Shown: positions 16,606 to 25,726, counted from the first letter of the stretch. The stretch: DNA of 64,000 bases from Kitasatospora kifunensis (GCF_014203855.1 NZ_JACHJV010000001.1:6448001-6512000), one strand, 5' to 3'. The notes: a model not told the origin generated them from the sequence alone. Numbers and translations are program-made.

Positions 16606-18183
16606 GTGAGCGGAGTCACGACGGTCCTGCTGCTGGTGGTGCTCGCCACGGCGGTCGCCACCGGAGCCCGGCACTGGAGCATTCCGGCGCCCTCGCTCCT
16701 GGTGGTGGCGGGGGTGCTGGTGGGCCTGCTGCCGTTCGTGCCGCGGGTGGTGGTGCCGCCCGAGGTGATCAGCGTGGCCGTGCTGCCGCCGCTGCTCTAC
16801 GCCTCCGCCGAGGAGATCTCCTGGCGTGAACTGAAGGCGGTCTGGCGGCCCGTCACCGTGCTCGCCCTCGGCCTGGTGCTGGCCAGCGCCTTCACGGTCG
16901 GTGCGCTGGCCGCCGCGCTCACCCCACTGCCGCCGGCGATGGCCTTCGTGCTCGGCGCCGTGCTGGCCTCCACCGACCCGGTGGCCGTCACCGCGCTGGG
17001 GCGCAGGCTCCCGCTGCCCGCCCGGGTGCAGACCCTGGTGCAGTCCGAGAGCCTCTTCAACGACGCCACCAGCCTGGTGCTCTTCAAGGTGGCGGTGGGC
17101 CTGGCGGTGGCGGCCGGATCTGTCTCACCGGTGGCGGCCGGGGGCGAGTTCCTGCTGTTGGCCGGTGGCGGCGCGCTGGTCGGCCTGGCGGTGGCCGGCC
17201 TGGTGGCGGCGATCCGCACCCGGACCGAGGACCCGGTGCTGGAGACCGTGATAGCGCTGGTCACCCCGTACGCCGCCTACGTGCTGGGGGAGGACCTGCA
17301 CACCTCGGGGGTGACCGCGGTGGTGGTGGCCGGGGTGGCGCTCGGCGCCCAGGGCTACAAGCTGACCAGCGGCCGCACCCGGCTCCAGGTGCACGCCGTC
17401 TACCGCACCGTGGTCTTCATGCTGGAGAGCGTGGTCTTCGCGATCATCGGCCTCGAACTACCCGGCCTGATCCACGAGTTGGACGCGGCGGAGGGCGGCT
17501 GGTTCTGGCAGGCGTTGCTGATCGCGCTGGCGGTGATCCTGATCAGGCTGCTCTGGATCTTCCCGACCGCCCTGATCACCCAGCGGCAGCGGGCGACGGC
17601 CGGTGGCCCCGGCCTCAACTGGCGGGTGCCCGCCGTGATGACCTGGGCCGGGACCCGGGGCGTGATGCCGCTGGCCGCCGCCCTGACCATCCCGCTGCTG
17701 GCCCGGGACGGCACGCCGCTGCCGTACCGCACGCTGGTGCTGGTGCTCACCACGGCGGTGGTCGCCTGCACCCTGGTGGTGCAGGGCTTCACGCTGGCCC
17801 CGGTGGTCCGCGCCTCCGGCATCGCCCTGGAGCCGGAGGCCACCGCGCGCGAGGAGGCGCGGGCCGCCAAGGCGGTGCTGCGCACGGCGCTGGAGCGGTT
17901 GGACTCGATGGTGGACGCCGAGGCGGTCCAGGAGGCGCTGGCCGACCGGATGCGCCGCGACCTCGAAGCCCGGCTCGACCACGCCCGGATGCTGCTCTCG
18001 GACGAGGAGCCGCCCGAGGACGAGGCCACCGTGCTCGCCTACCGGCGGCTGCGGCGCGACCTGATAGAGCTGGAGAGCGAGGAGCTGCGGCGCCTCTACG
18101 ACGAGCGGCGGATCAGCGAGGCCACCCGGGCCACCCTGCAGCACGCGCTGGACCTGGAGGAGGCGGGGCTGGGGGAGCTGTGA
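16606..18183 (+). CDS. Na+/H+ antiporter, CPA1 (NhaP/NhaG-like)
   Basis: A 525-residue cation/proton antiporter. About twelve hydrophobic helices fill residues 1-410, including LASTDPVAVTALGRRLPLP and the ion-site motif SESLFNDATSLVLF, followed by TWAGTRGVMPLAAALTIPL. A charged cytosolic tail (about 410-525) with Glu/Arg-rich helices probably regulates transport by pH. GTG 16606 is chosen because AGGAGG lies 10 bases upstream; ATG at 16564 is in frame but lacks a ribosome site. It exchanges cytosolic Na+ for H+ across the membrane. Its start is divergent from plsC. Confidence 0.9.
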   Translation: MSGVTTVLLLVVLATAVATGARHWSIPAPSLLVVAGVLVGLLPFVPRVVVPPEVISVAVLPPLLYASAEEISWRELKAVWRPVTVLALGLVLASAFTVGALAAALTPLPPAMAFVLGAVLASTDPVAVTALGRRLPLPARVQTLVQSESLFNDATSLVLFKVAVGLAVAAGSVSPVAAGGEFLLLAGGGALVGLAVAGLVAAIRTRTEDPVLETVIALVTPYAAYVLGEDLHTSGVTAVVVAGVALGAQGYKLTSGRTRLQVHAVYRTVVFMLESVVFAIIGLELPGLIHELDAAEGGWFWQALLIALAVILIRLLWIFPTALITQRQRATAGGPGLNWRVPAVMTWAGTRGVMPLAAALTIPLLARDGTPLPYRTLVLVLTTAVVACTLVVQGFTLAPVVRASGIALEPEATAREEARAAKAVLRTALERLDSMVDAEAVQEALADRMRRDLEARLDHARMLLSDEEPPEDEATVLAYRRLRRDLIELESEELRRLYDERRISEATRATLQHALDLEEAGLGEL

Positions 18184-18214
18184 GGCTCATCTGGCCTTGG
18201 TGCCCCCGGGGGCT

Positions 18215-19276
18215 TCAGCGTCCGCCGAGGCCCTTGCGGACGCCGGCCTTGAGGGTGCGGGGCAGCCGGGCGGCGCGGCGCAGCTCGTCGTAGCCGCGCC
18301 AGGAGTCGCGGGCCGCCAGCCGGTACTGCAGGCCCGGCACGCCGCCGGGGTAGCGGTAGCCGGGCGGGCGGTGCGCGGCGAAGTGCGCGGCGATCCGGGC
18401 GAAGAAGTCCCGGCGCAGCTCGGCGGGGACCAGCCCGGGGGTGTCGTAGATGGTCAGCGCCTGCTTGACGGTGCGCTCGAAGACCAGCGTGCGCAGCTCG
18501 GCCGACTGCGGGTGGCGGTCCAGGAAGGCGAAGATCGCGTCGTACTGGGCGAAGGCGTCGGCGTGCTTGGCGGAGGCGGTGGCGGTGATCGCGCCGGGGC
18601 GGCCGCGGCGGTAGTTGTAGCAGGAGCGGTCGAGGTAGCGCAGTCGGCGTGCGGCCAGCAGGGCCGGGTAGGTGACCGAGATGTCCTCGTAGAAGCCGCG
18701 GCCGAAGGAGACCTCGAGACCGTCCAGGAAGGCGCGGCGGAAGACCTTGTTCCAGACCGAGAGCACGGTGCGCAGCAGCGGCTGGTGCTCACGCAGCGTG
18801 CAGCCCTCGGCACTCTCCAGCGGCGAGCCCGCCAGCAGGTGGCGCCAGGGGTTGGGCTCGGTGCTGTCGTCGGGGTAGACGTGGGTGAAGCCGGTGATCA
18901 GCACGTCCAGCGGGGTGCCGCCGGCCGCCGCGCGCTCGCGCTCGGCCCGCAGCTCGGCCAGCACCGCGTCCAAGGCGCCCTCGGGCAGCCAGTCGTCGCT
19001 GTCCACGCACCAGAGGTACTCGCCGCGCGCCTCGGGCAGGGCGGCGATCCTGGCCCCGCCCAGGCCCTGGTTCTCGGCCAGGTGCAGCACCCGCAGGCGC
19101 GGGTCGCGGGCGGCGTAGTCGTCCAGGATCGCGCCGCAGTTGTCGGGGGAGCGGTCGTCGACCGCGATCACCTCGATGTCGGTGGCGTCCTGCCCGTCGA
19201 GCAGCGAGTCCAGGCAGCGGGGCAGGAAGCGCTCCACGCCATGGACGGGTACGACGATGCTGAGGAGGACTCGCAC
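18215..19276 (-). CDS. GT2-family glycosyltransferase
   Basis: A 353-residue GT-A enzyme. LLSIVVPVHGVERFLPRCLD (4-23), VDDRS (39-43) and the metal motif VDSDDW (91-96) are present; VWNKVFRRAFLDG and FYEDISVTYP are shared with the GT2 enzyme at 11870-12919, so the two are probably paralogues. The GTG at 19276 begins right at the conserved strand; the open frame reaches 19468 but the extra residues are Arg/Pro-rich and unlike the family. The C-terminus ends RTLKAGVRKGLGGR, again basic. A role in cell-wall polymer or capsule synthesis is likely; sugar and acceptor are unknown. Confidence 0.87.
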   Translation of the reverse strand: MRVLLSIVVPVHGVERFLPRCLDSLLDGQDATDIEVIAVDDRSPDNCGAILDDYAARDPRLRVLHLAENQGLGGARIAALPEARGEYLWCVDSDDWLPEGALDAVLAELRAERERAAAGGTPLDVLITGFTHVYPDDSTEPNPWRHLLAGSPLESAEGCTLREHQPLLRTVLSVWNKVFRRAFLDGLEVSFGRGFYEDISVTYPALLAARRLRYLDRSCYNYRRGRPGAITATASAKHADAFAQYDAIFAFLDRHPQSAELRTLVFERTVKQALTIYDTPGLVPAELRRDFFARIAAHFAAHRPPGYRYPGGVPGLQYRLAARDSWRGYDELRRAARLPRTLKAGVRKGLGGR

Positions 19277-19664
19277 GCTCTTCTTGTCTCCACCGTGGAC
19301 CGGGCGCCTGACCTGGCCACTGTACAGAGGCACCGGTACGGCCGAGGCGCCGGTACGACGCGGACGCCAGTACGACGACGCAGGCGCCGGTGCCGCGCCA
19401 GGGAGCGGCGGCACCGGCGACCGTTGGCGGCCTGGCCGACCCTCAACGGCCGGCCGCCGATCCTCCACTGCCTGAAGTCTGACCGCCGCAACATCGGGGA
19501 GGCCTGACAGTGGACTCAGGAAGTGGTGGAAGCTGAGCTTGTTTGCCCAGAGGTCGGGCTCTGTTCATTGGCATGTTGTGTTCATCAGTCGAACGCTCGG
19601 GGTGGTAGGTCGACGACTGATGGTCTGGAACAGATACTGCTTGGACGCTTCGAGCACGTCAATC

Positions 19665-19699
19665 CCCCGTGAGTATTCAGTTTCCGAATGCTCACGGGG
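19665..19699. other. Strong hairpin in the gene-poor stretch
   Basis: CCCCGTGAGTATTC (19665-19678) pairs with GAATGCTCACGGGG (19686-19699) across the loop AGTTTCC, 13 Watson-Crick pairs plus one G-T. There is no T-run and no gene ends nearby, so it is not an ordinary terminator. It could belong to an RNA or be a protein-binding palindrome. Confidence 0.55.
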
Positions 19700-19767
19700 T
19701 GCGGTGGCCGGGGTGTCCGTGGCCTGTGGCCGAGCGCGGAGCGGCGGTGTCGGCGGGGAGGTCGGCC

Positions 19768-19827
19768 GGGGTGCCGGTCGGGGTGCCGGTCGGGGTGCCG
19801 GTCAGGGTGTCGGTCAGGGTGCTGGTC
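19768..19827 (+). repeat. Five 12-bp tandem repeats
   Basis: GGGGTGCCGGTC occurs three times exactly (19768-19779, 19780-19791, 19792-19803), then as AGGGTGTCGGTC and AGGGTGCTGGTC. The divergent last units suggest an old expansion. The repeat would encode Val/Gly-Pro-Val steps in one frame, but the frame has no other sign of being a gene. Confidence 0.7.
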
Positions 19828-20080
19828 GGGCGGGCTTCTCGCGGCGGCGGACCTGACGTACCGTGGGCTTGACGCTTCGTCAGTGGCTCGGATGTGGGCG
19901 GGTTCGGTCGGGTTTGCCCCTATCGATGCCCACTCGTGACCGAGCCAGGGGTCCCTGATGCCACGTGAGTTGTCATCACACGATACGGTGGCAGAACTCC
20001 AGGACGGTTGCGTGAGGACCGTCTCTCCCGGATAGTCTTCGCCTCACGGCCCTGGCGCCTCGTAGGGGTGGGAAACAGTC

Positions 20081-20347
20081 ATGGAACACTTGCAAGTGCG
20101 GAACAGGCCCCGCGTGCCGGCCATTCAATGCGGCGTGGGCGCGACCGGGCGGCGGATCGAGCGCCACCTGTCCGTACTCGGCGCGCCCGCCGTCCCCGTG
20201 GTCGACACCGCGGAGGCGCTCGGCCTGATAAGGGAGCTGACGCCCCGCGGCGTGAGCCCCCACGCGGCCCCGCGCCGCACGACCCGGGTGCTGCTGCTGG
20301 CTCCGCTGCGCCGCCTCAAGCGCAGCCTCTTCGGAAGCCGCGGCTAG
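20081..20347 (+). CDS. Small basic hypothetical protein
   Basis: An 88-residue open frame starting MEHLQVRNRPRVPAIQCGVG. Third codon positions are overwhelmingly G or C, unlike the preceding 800 bases, so it is very probably a gene. The middle GRRIERHLSVLGAPAVPVVDT could form a short helix-strand unit and the C-terminus is basic (RRLKRSLFGSRG). The ATG follows AGGGGTGGG. I recognise no domain; it reads like a lineage-specific streptomycete protein. The YjbQ-family gene follows 120 bases later in the same direction. Confidence 0.6.
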   Translation: MEHLQVRNRPRVPAIQCGVGATGRRIERHLSVLGAPAVPVVDTAEALGLIRELTPRGVSPHAAPRRTTRVLLLAPLRRLKRSLFGSRG

Positions 20348-20467
20348 GGCGGTCCGCCGCACGGCCCCTGCTGATGCCCCCTGATGATGCCCCTGGTGAG
20401 GGTGGCTCGGTCTGGTCGGCGCGTGGCAAGGTTGTCCCGCACCGCCGTGGCGGCGCAGGATGACGCC

Positions 20468-20890
20468 ATGGCCGACACCTTCCAGACCCGAACCTTCGAG
20501 ATCACCACCGGCGACCGCGAGGTCGCTCTGGACATCACCGAGCGCTGCGCGGACTTTCTCAGCGAGGTGGCGGCCGGCCGCGACGGCCTGCTGAACGTCT
20601 TCGTTCCGCACGCCACCGCGGGCGTCGCCGTCCTGGAGACCGGCGCCGGCAGCGACGACGACCTGCTCGCCGTGCTGCGCGACCTGCTGCCGCCCGACGA
20701 CCGCTGGCGGCACCGCCACGGCAGTCCGGGCCACGGCCGTGACCACGTGATCCCCGGCCTGGTGGCCCCGCACGCCACGCTGCCGGTGATCGAGGGGCGG
20801 ATGGCCCTCGGGGTGTGGCAGTCCGTGGTGCTGATCGACACCAACGGGGACAACCCGCGCCGCACGGTGCGGCTCTCCTTCCTCGGCTGA
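20468..20890 (+). CDS. YjbQ/UPF0047 family protein
   Basis: A 140-residue protein of the UPF0047 family (annotated as 'secondary thiamine-phosphate synthase enzyme'). Typical blocks are FVPHATAGVAVLETG, RWRHRHGSPGHGRDHVIPGL and the C-terminal GRMALGVWQSVVLIDTNGDNPRRTVRL. The conserved His and Asp/Glu residues form the trimer-interface pocket of solved members. The physiological reaction is unsettled; weak thiamine phosphate synthase activity has been reported for the family. The ATG at 20468 starts the conserved part; an upstream start at 20384 would add unrelated residues. Confidence 0.88.
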   Translation: MADTFQTRTFEITTGDREVALDITERCADFLSEVAAGRDGLLNVFVPHATAGVAVLETGAGSDDDLLAVLRDLLPPDDRWRHRHGSPGHGRDHVIPGLVAPHATLPVIEGRMALGVWQSVVLIDTNGDNPRRTVRLSFLG

Positions 20891-20893
20891 GCG

Positions 20894-21115
20894 ATGATGG
20901 AGCGCGTGCTCGAAGACGATGCCTCCTACTGCGCCGCCCCCGCCGCGGCCGACGCCGCCCTGACCGCCCTGGCCCAGGCCGACCCCGCTGCCGGCCCCCG
21001 CGCGGACTGCGTGCTGTGCGGCGAGGCCACCGAGTACCCGGCGGGCACCCCCGGCAGCACCCTGTGCCCTCGCTGCGCCTGGCAGCAGGCCCAGCGGGGG
21101 GCCTGTTCCGGCTGA
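20894..21115 (+). CDS. Small zinc-ribbon protein
   Basis: A 73-residue protein with two CxxC knuckles, CVLCGEATEYP and LCPRCAW, spaced about 18 residues apart, which should bind one zinc. The N-terminal half is an acidic Ala-rich helix. It starts 4 bases after the YjbQ-family stop, so both are probably translated from one message; ATG 20897 is an alternative start. The small ribbon suggests a protein or nucleic acid contact, but no function can be named. Confidence 0.65.
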   Translation: MMERVLEDDASYCAAPAAADAALTALAQADPAAGPRADCVLCGEATEYPAGTPGSTLCPRCAWQQAQRGACSG

Positions 21116-21126
21116 GACCGACCGGC

Positions 21127-21321
21127 TAGGCCCTGTCCGGCCGATCTTGTCGGATCAGCGCGCGGCTCCCCCAGCCTTCGGCCGGGAGGTGCCCCCACGG
21201 CGCCCGGCTGGGCGTGCGCCCGAGTCGTCCTCGTACTGGGCCGTACTTGGGCGATTCGGGCGTGCGTCCAGGCGGGATGCCCGGCGTCGCGCGCCCGGCA
21301 AGATCGGCCGGACAGGGCCTA
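21127..21321. mobile_element. MITE-like inverted-repeat element
   Basis: TAGGCCCTGTCCGGCCGATC then TTG at 21127-21149 recurs as an exact reverse complement at 21299-21321: 23 perfect bases about 149 bases apart. The interior is itself partly palindromic (CTGGGCGTGCGCCCGA against TCGGGCGTGCGTCCAG) and has no coding frame. Both ends carry TA, the target of IS630/Tc1-mariner and IS427-type elements, so the unit looks like a non-autonomous derivative mobilised in trans. It sits cleanly between a zinc-ribbon gene and sbcC. Confidence 0.72.
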
Positions 21322-21344
21322 AGAGGGTCCGGCCGTAGGGGGAC

Positions 21345-24300
21345 TCAGCCGGCGTCCGGGCCGGTGAGGTGCAGGGTGGAGCCGTGCCGGGTCTTGCGGA
21401 CCAGGAGCTGGGCGGGGACCCGCTGGCGCAGGTCGGCCACGTGGCTGACGATGCCCACCGCGCGGTCGCGTTCGCGCAGTCCGTCCAGTACGTCCATCAC
21501 CTCCTCCAGGGCCTGCTCGTCCAACGTGCCGAAGCCCTCGTCGATGAAGAGGGTGTCCAGCGGCATGCCGCCGGCCTCGTCCGTCACCACGTCGGCCAGG
21601 CCGAGGGCCAGGGCGAGGGAGGCGAAGAAGCTCTCGCCGCCGGAGAGGGTGGCGGTGTCCCGCTCGGTGCCGGTCCAGGCGTCGACCACCAGCAGGGACA
21701 GGCCGGAGCGTCGGCCGCCCGGACCGCGCTCGTCGCTGTGCACCAGGGTGTAGCGCCCGCCGGACATCCGGACCAGGCGGGCGCTGGCCGCGGCAGCCAC
21801 CTGCTCCAGGCGCGCGGCCAGGACGTAGGACTCCAGGCGCATCTTGAGCCGGTTGTCGCCGCTGGTCCCACTGGCCAGCTGGGCGAGCCGGCTGATCTCG
21901 CCGAAGGCCGTCAGCCGGGGGGCCAGGTCGGCGGCCAGCGTGGCCAGTTGGCGGCCGAGGTCGGCCAGCTCGCGTTGCCGCCCGCGGGCGGAGTGCTCGG
22001 CGGCGGCAGCACCGCGCAGCGCGCCGGTGGCCGTGTCCAGCGCCTGCTGCGCCAGCACGGGCTCGGCAGTCGGCCGCGTGGCGGCGGCCACCAGCTCGGG
22101 GCGGGCCAGCTCGTCGGCCACCGCGCGGCGCTCGGCCGCGCGCTCCTCCAAGCGCCGGCGCAGCGCCGCCAGCTGGTCGGTGGGCAGGCCCGCGGCCGCC
22201 GCCTCCTGCGGGGAGGCGAAACCGGCGGTGCGAGCGGTCAGCGCCAGCTCCTGCTCGGCCTCCCGCAGCTGCTCCCCGGCCTGCTCGGCCGCCCGGAGGG
22301 CTTGGACCGCGGTGGCCAGCGCCTGCGCCAGCCGCCCGAGCCGCTCGGCGCGCGCCGCCACCGAAGGTGCGTCGCCGCGCGCCTGGGCGACCCGCTCGGT
22401 CAGCTCGGCCCGTTCGGCGGCCAGCGCCTCGAGCCGGGCGGTACGGGCGGCCGCGCGCTCGCGGCTCTCGTGCAACTGGGTGCTGTAGCGCTGCTGCTGC
22501 TCGGCCAGCCGCTCGCGCTGCTGGAGCAACACGGTCAGCTGCTCGGCGGTCCGCAGCTCCTCACGCAGCCGGCCGGTCAGCTCGTCGAGCTGCTCGGCCA
22601 GCGCGGCGGCGGGCTGCTCGCCCGCCGTGGCGGTGGCCGCGGCGTCGGCGACCTGGAACCTGGTCAGCTCTGCCTCGGCGGCGCTGACCGCCTGCTCGGC
22701 GCGCTGCTGGGCCTGGGCGGCGGCGCGCTCGTCGCTCTCGCGGACCGGAGTACCGCCCGGGGCGGCGGGCGCCGGGTGCTCGGTCGAGCCGCAGACCAGG
22801 CAGGCCTGGCCACCGCGCAGCTGGGCGGCCAGCTCGGCGGCGATGCCGTCCAAGCGGCGCCGACGCAGTTCAAGGCCGTGCTCGCGCGCGTCCAAGGCGC
22901 GCCGGCGCTGGTCCAGCAAGGTCCGCTCGGCCCGCTCGGTGGCGGTGCGCGACTCGTCGCGGCGGTGCGCGGCGGCCAGCCGCTGCTCGGCCTCGGCGCG
23001 TTGCGTGGTCAGCTGCTCGGCGTGGGTGGCGGCGGCGCGGGCGGCCTCCTCGCGCTGCCCGCGCTCTTCGGCCTCGGCCTGCTGGGCGGTCAGCCAGCGC
23101 TCGGCCTCCTGGGCCGTCTCCTCGGCCCGGCGCAGCTCGGCCGCCTCGCGCTGCCCGTCGGCGGTCAGGGCGGCGACGCGGCGCTCGTCGGCGGCCGCCG
23201 ACTCCAGCCGCCCGATCGCGGCCCGCACCGCGGCCTCGGCCGCGACCAGCTGCTCGACGTGGCCGGGGGGCTCGTAGGTTTCGGGAGCGCCCGGGGTGTC
23301 GGAAGTCCCGGTGGCGCCTACCTGCCCCGGCTGCCCTGCCGCGCTCCACAGCGGCGCCAGCGCACGCCGGGCGCTCTGCGCAGCCTGGTCGGCGCGCAGC
23401 AGCGCCGTTGCGGCGGTCGAGCGCCGCCGCAACGCGGACTCCACCGTGAGCGCGGCCTGGGCCAGGGTCAGGCGCTGCTGCTCGGCACGCTCCTGGTCCA
23501 GCGTCCGGGCGAGCTCGGCGGAGCGGCGCAGCGCCTCGGCATGCCGCCGCTGCCGACCGGCCAGCTCCCGCTCCTCGGCCAGCGCCAGCTCGGCCGAGCG
23601 GTGGCGCGTCTCCGCGGCGGCGAGCGCGACGGCGGTCACCGTCTGCGCCTCGGCCGCGTCGGCACGCAGCACGGCCGCCCAGCCGAGGGCCGCCTGGGCC
23701 AGGTCCGAGCCGACCGCCGATCCGGCCCCCGACCCGACACCTGCGGTCGGCTCGGCGGTCGGGACGGCGGCCCGCCGTCGCGCGCCTGGCAGCAGCGGCC
23801 GGGCCGGGCCCGGTGCGCCGTCATCGGTGCCTGCCTCGCCGTCGGCGGGCAGCCACTGCGCGGCGGGGTGGGCGGAGGGGCCGGCCGCCTGTTCGGTTCG
23901 CCCGACCAGCTCGCGCAGGCGGCGCCTGTCGGCCTGGACGGCCGCCTCGTGCTCGCGGCGGCGCTCGGCCAGCCAGGACTCCACCCGGCGGTAGCGCTCG
24001 GTGTCGAAGAGCTTGCCGAGCAGCTCGGCGCGCTGGGTGGCGTCCGCCTTCAGGAAGCGGGCGAAGTCGCCCTGCGGCAGCAGCACCACCTGGCAGAACT
24101 GCTCGCGGCTCATCCCGATCAGGCGCAGGATCTCCTCGCCGGTCTCCTGGTGCGAGCGGCTGGCCGCCTGCCAGCCCGGCTGCCCCTGGCCCGCGTCGGC
24201 GACCCACTCGCGCAGCAGGGTCTGCGGCTTCTCGGTGGTCCAGCCGGTGCCGCGCTTCTTGGGGCGCGGCTGCTCGGGCAGGCGGGTGATCTCCAGCCGC

Positions 24301-24560
24301 CGCCCGCCCAGGGTCAGCTCAAGGGTCACCTCGGTGAGCGCCTGCGGATCGGCGTGGTCGCTGCGCATCCTGCTGGCGCGGCGGCTGCCGGGCAGCTCGC
24401 CGTAGAGCGCGTAGCAGACCGCGTCGAGGACGCTGCTCTTGCCCGCGCCGGTGGCGCCGCGCAGCAGGAAGAGACCGCCGGCGGCGAGCGCGTCGAAATC
24501 CACCCGCTGGCGGCCCGCGAACGGACCGAAGGCGGTGACGGTCAGCTGGTGCAGTCTCAT
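21345..24560 (-). CDS. sbcC: Exonuclease SbcC (SMC-like ATPase subunit)
   Basis: A 1071-residue Rad50-like ATPase. Walker A is GATGAGKSS (35-43); long Ala/Glu/Arg-rich coiled coils (about 190-560 and 620-880) flank the zinc-hook CLVCG near 585; signature LSGGESFFAS near 970 and Walker B DTLFIDEGFGTLD near 1003 close the head. With SbcD it forms the SbcCD nuclease that opens hairpins and processes DNA ends and protein-blocked breaks. The ATG overlaps the sbcD stop by 4 bases, so sbcD-sbcC is one operon. Residues 225-290 are a Pro/Gly-rich insert in the first coil. The gene ends 24 bases from the MITE-like element. Confidence 0.95.
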   Translation of the reverse strand: MRLHQLTVTAFGPFAGRQRVDFDALAAGGLFLLRGATGAGKSSVLDAVCYALYGELPGSRRASRMRSDHADPQALTEVTLELTLGGRRLEITRLPEQPRPKKRGTGWTTEKPQTLLREWVADAGQGQPGWQAASRSHQETGEEILRLIGMSREQFCQVVLLPQGDFARFLKADATQRAELLGKLFDTERYRRVESWLAERRREHEAAVQADRRRLRELVGRTEQAAGPSAHPAAQWLPADGEAGTDDGAPGPARPLLPGARRRAAVPTAEPTAGVGSGAGSAVGSDLAQAALGWAAVLRADAAEAQTVTAVALAAAETRHRSAELALAEERELAGRQRRHAEALRRSAELARTLDQERAEQQRLTLAQAALTVESALRRRSTAATALLRADQAAQSARRALAPLWSAAGQPGQVGATGTSDTPGAPETYEPPGHVEQLVAAEAAVRAAIGRLESAAADERRVAALTADGQREAAELRRAEETAQEAERWLTAQQAEAEERGQREEAARAAATHAEQLTTQRAEAEQRLAAAHRRDESRTATERAERTLLDQRRRALDAREHGLELRRRRLDGIAAELAAQLRGGQACLVCGSTEHPAPAAPGGTPVRESDERAAAQAQQRAEQAVSAAEAELTRFQVADAAATATAGEQPAAALAEQLDELTGRLREELRTAEQLTVLLQQRERLAEQQQRYSTQLHESRERAAARTARLEALAAERAELTERVAQARGDAPSVAARAERLGRLAQALATAVQALRAAEQAGEQLREAEQELALTARTAGFASPQEAAAAGLPTDQLAALRRRLEERAAERRAVADELARPELVAAATRPTAEPVLAQQALDTATGALRGAAAAEHSARGRQRELADLGRQLATLAADLAPRLTAFGEISRLAQLASGTSGDNRLKMRLESYVLAARLEQVAAAASARLVRMSGGRYTLVHSDERGPGGRRSGLSLLVVDAWTGTERDTATLSGGESFFASLALALGLADVVTDEAGGMPLDTLFIDEGFGTLDEQALEEVMDVLDGLRERDRAVGIVSHVADLRQRVPAQLLVRKTRHGSTLHLTGPDAG

Positions 24561-25726
24561 CCGGACAGCTCCGCGCGGCCGTGCTGATCCATCCGCACCG
24601 TCTCGAAGCCGGTGCGCAGCCAGTCACGCTCGCCGCGGGCCAGCTCGATGCCCGGGCGGACGTGTCGCACGAAGCTCTCGGCCACCTCCAGTTCGCCGCG
24701 CCCGCGCACCCGCGCGGCGTAGGAGACCGGCCCCTCGGCGGGCTGCTCCTCCGGTTCGAAGAGCAGTTGCAGGGTGTGCGGGAAGCGGCGGCGCAGTCGC
24801 TCCATCGGCTCGCTGGGGCGGCCCGGGTCGGTGAGGGTGACCTGGACCCAGGACTGCTCGTGCGCGGTCAGCTCGGGGTCCTCCAGCAACTCGTCGAGCC
24901 GACCGCGCAGGCAGGCCAGCGGGCGCGGCACCGGGCAGTCGATCCGCTCGGCGGAAACCTCGCCGTCGGCGGCCAGATCGACCAGCCACATGGTCTTGCG
25001 CTGGCGGGCCTCGGAGAAGGAGTAGGCGAGCGGCGAGCCGCTGTAGCGCAGGTGCGGGGCGAGGGTCTGGGCGCCGTGCAGGTGACCGAGCGCCGCGTAG
25101 TGCACACCGTCGAAGACGCTCGCGGGCACGCTGGCGACGCCACCCACCGCGATGTCCCGCTCGCTGTCGCTGGGCGCGCCGCCGGTGACGAAGGCGTGCG
25201 CGAGCACCACCGCCCTGGTGCCCGCGGTGCGGGCCGCCAGATCGGCCCTGACCTGGTCCATCGCCGCGCCGAGCACGGTGGCGTGGCCACCACGGGCCAG
25301 CCCGAACCGCTCCCGCACCAGGGCCGGCTCCAGGTACGGCAGCCCGTAGACCGCCACCGGGCCGTGCTGGTCGGCGAGCAGCACGGGGGTGCCGCAGGAG
25401 TCGGGGTCGGTGCGCAGGTGGATGCCGGCCCGCTGGATCAGGCCGGCGCCCACGCCCAGCCGACGGGCCGAGTCGTGGTTGCCGCTGATGAAGACGGTGG
25501 GTACGCCGAGCTCGGCCAGCTCGTGCAGCACCTCGTCGAAGAGGGCGACCGCGTCCAGGCCGGGCAGCGCCCGGTCGTAGACGTCGCCCGCGACCAGCAC
25601 GGCATCGACGCCGTGCGCCTGGACCACGGCCACCAGGTGGTCGAGGAAGGCGCGTTGGGCCTCGTGCAGGCTCTCCCGATGGAAGGAGCGGCCCAGATGC
25701 CAGTCGGAGGTATGCAGCAGTCGCAT
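24557..25726 (-). CDS. sbcD: Exonuclease SbcD (Mre11-like subunit)
   Basis: A 389-residue calcineurin-like phosphoesterase. Metal ligands are Asp8 and His10 (TSDWHLG), Asp48 (AGDVYDRALP), Asn83/His84 (SGNHDSAR), His in VLAHAFVTGG and GHLHGAQ. It supplies the Mn2+-dependent nuclease site of SbcCD. The ATG at 25726 begins the conserved strand and removes a 48-residue extension of random composition. It precedes sbcC with an ATGA overlap. Confidence 0.95.
   Translation of the reverse strand: MRLLHTSDWHLGRSFHRESLHEAQRAFLDHLVAVVQAHGVDAVLVAGDVYDRALPGLDAVALFDEVLHELAELGVPTVFISGNHDSARRLGVGAGLIQRAGIHLRTDPDSCGTPVLLADQHGPVAVYGLPYLEPALVRERFGLARGGHATVLGAAMDQVRADLAARTAGTRAVVLAHAFVTGGAPSDSERDIAVGGVASVPASVFDGVHYAALGHLHGAQTLAPHLRYSGSPLAYSFSEARQRKTMWLVDLAADGEVSAERIDCPVPRPLACLRGRLDELLEDPELTAHEQSWVQVTLTDPGRPSEPMERLRRRFPHTLQLLFEPEEQPAEGPVSYAARVRGRGELEVAESFVRHVRPGIELARGERDWLRTGFETVRMDQHGRAELSG

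Larger units (their letters stand above)
19277..20080. other. 804-base stretch without a convincing gene
   Basis: The open frames here have no family similarity and mixed third-position composition. The stretch has the GT2 promoter side at its left, a 9-base inverted repeat (CATCAGTCG 19583-19591 with CGACTGATG 19614-19622), a strong 14-bp hairpin (19665-19699) and five 12-bp tandem repeats (19768-19827). Base composition around 19500-19690 is less GC-rich than the flanking genes. It may hold an untranslated RNA or a regulatory region, but nothing identifies one. Confidence 0.5.

Noticed and set aside
18197..19507. 436-codon plus-strand frame over the second GT2 gene
   Set aside because: It is the complement of a clear glycosyltransferase with DDRS and DSDD motifs; the frame shows no family similarity.
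19539..19939. Overlapping short frames encoding Gly/Val/Cys repeats
   Set aside because: They translate the 12-bp repeats in different frames; no ribosome site and no consistent codon bias.
21369..24587. 1072-codon plus-strand frame opposite sbcC
   Set aside because: Typical antisense frame of a GC-rich gene; sbcC has Walker, signature and zinc-hook motifs.
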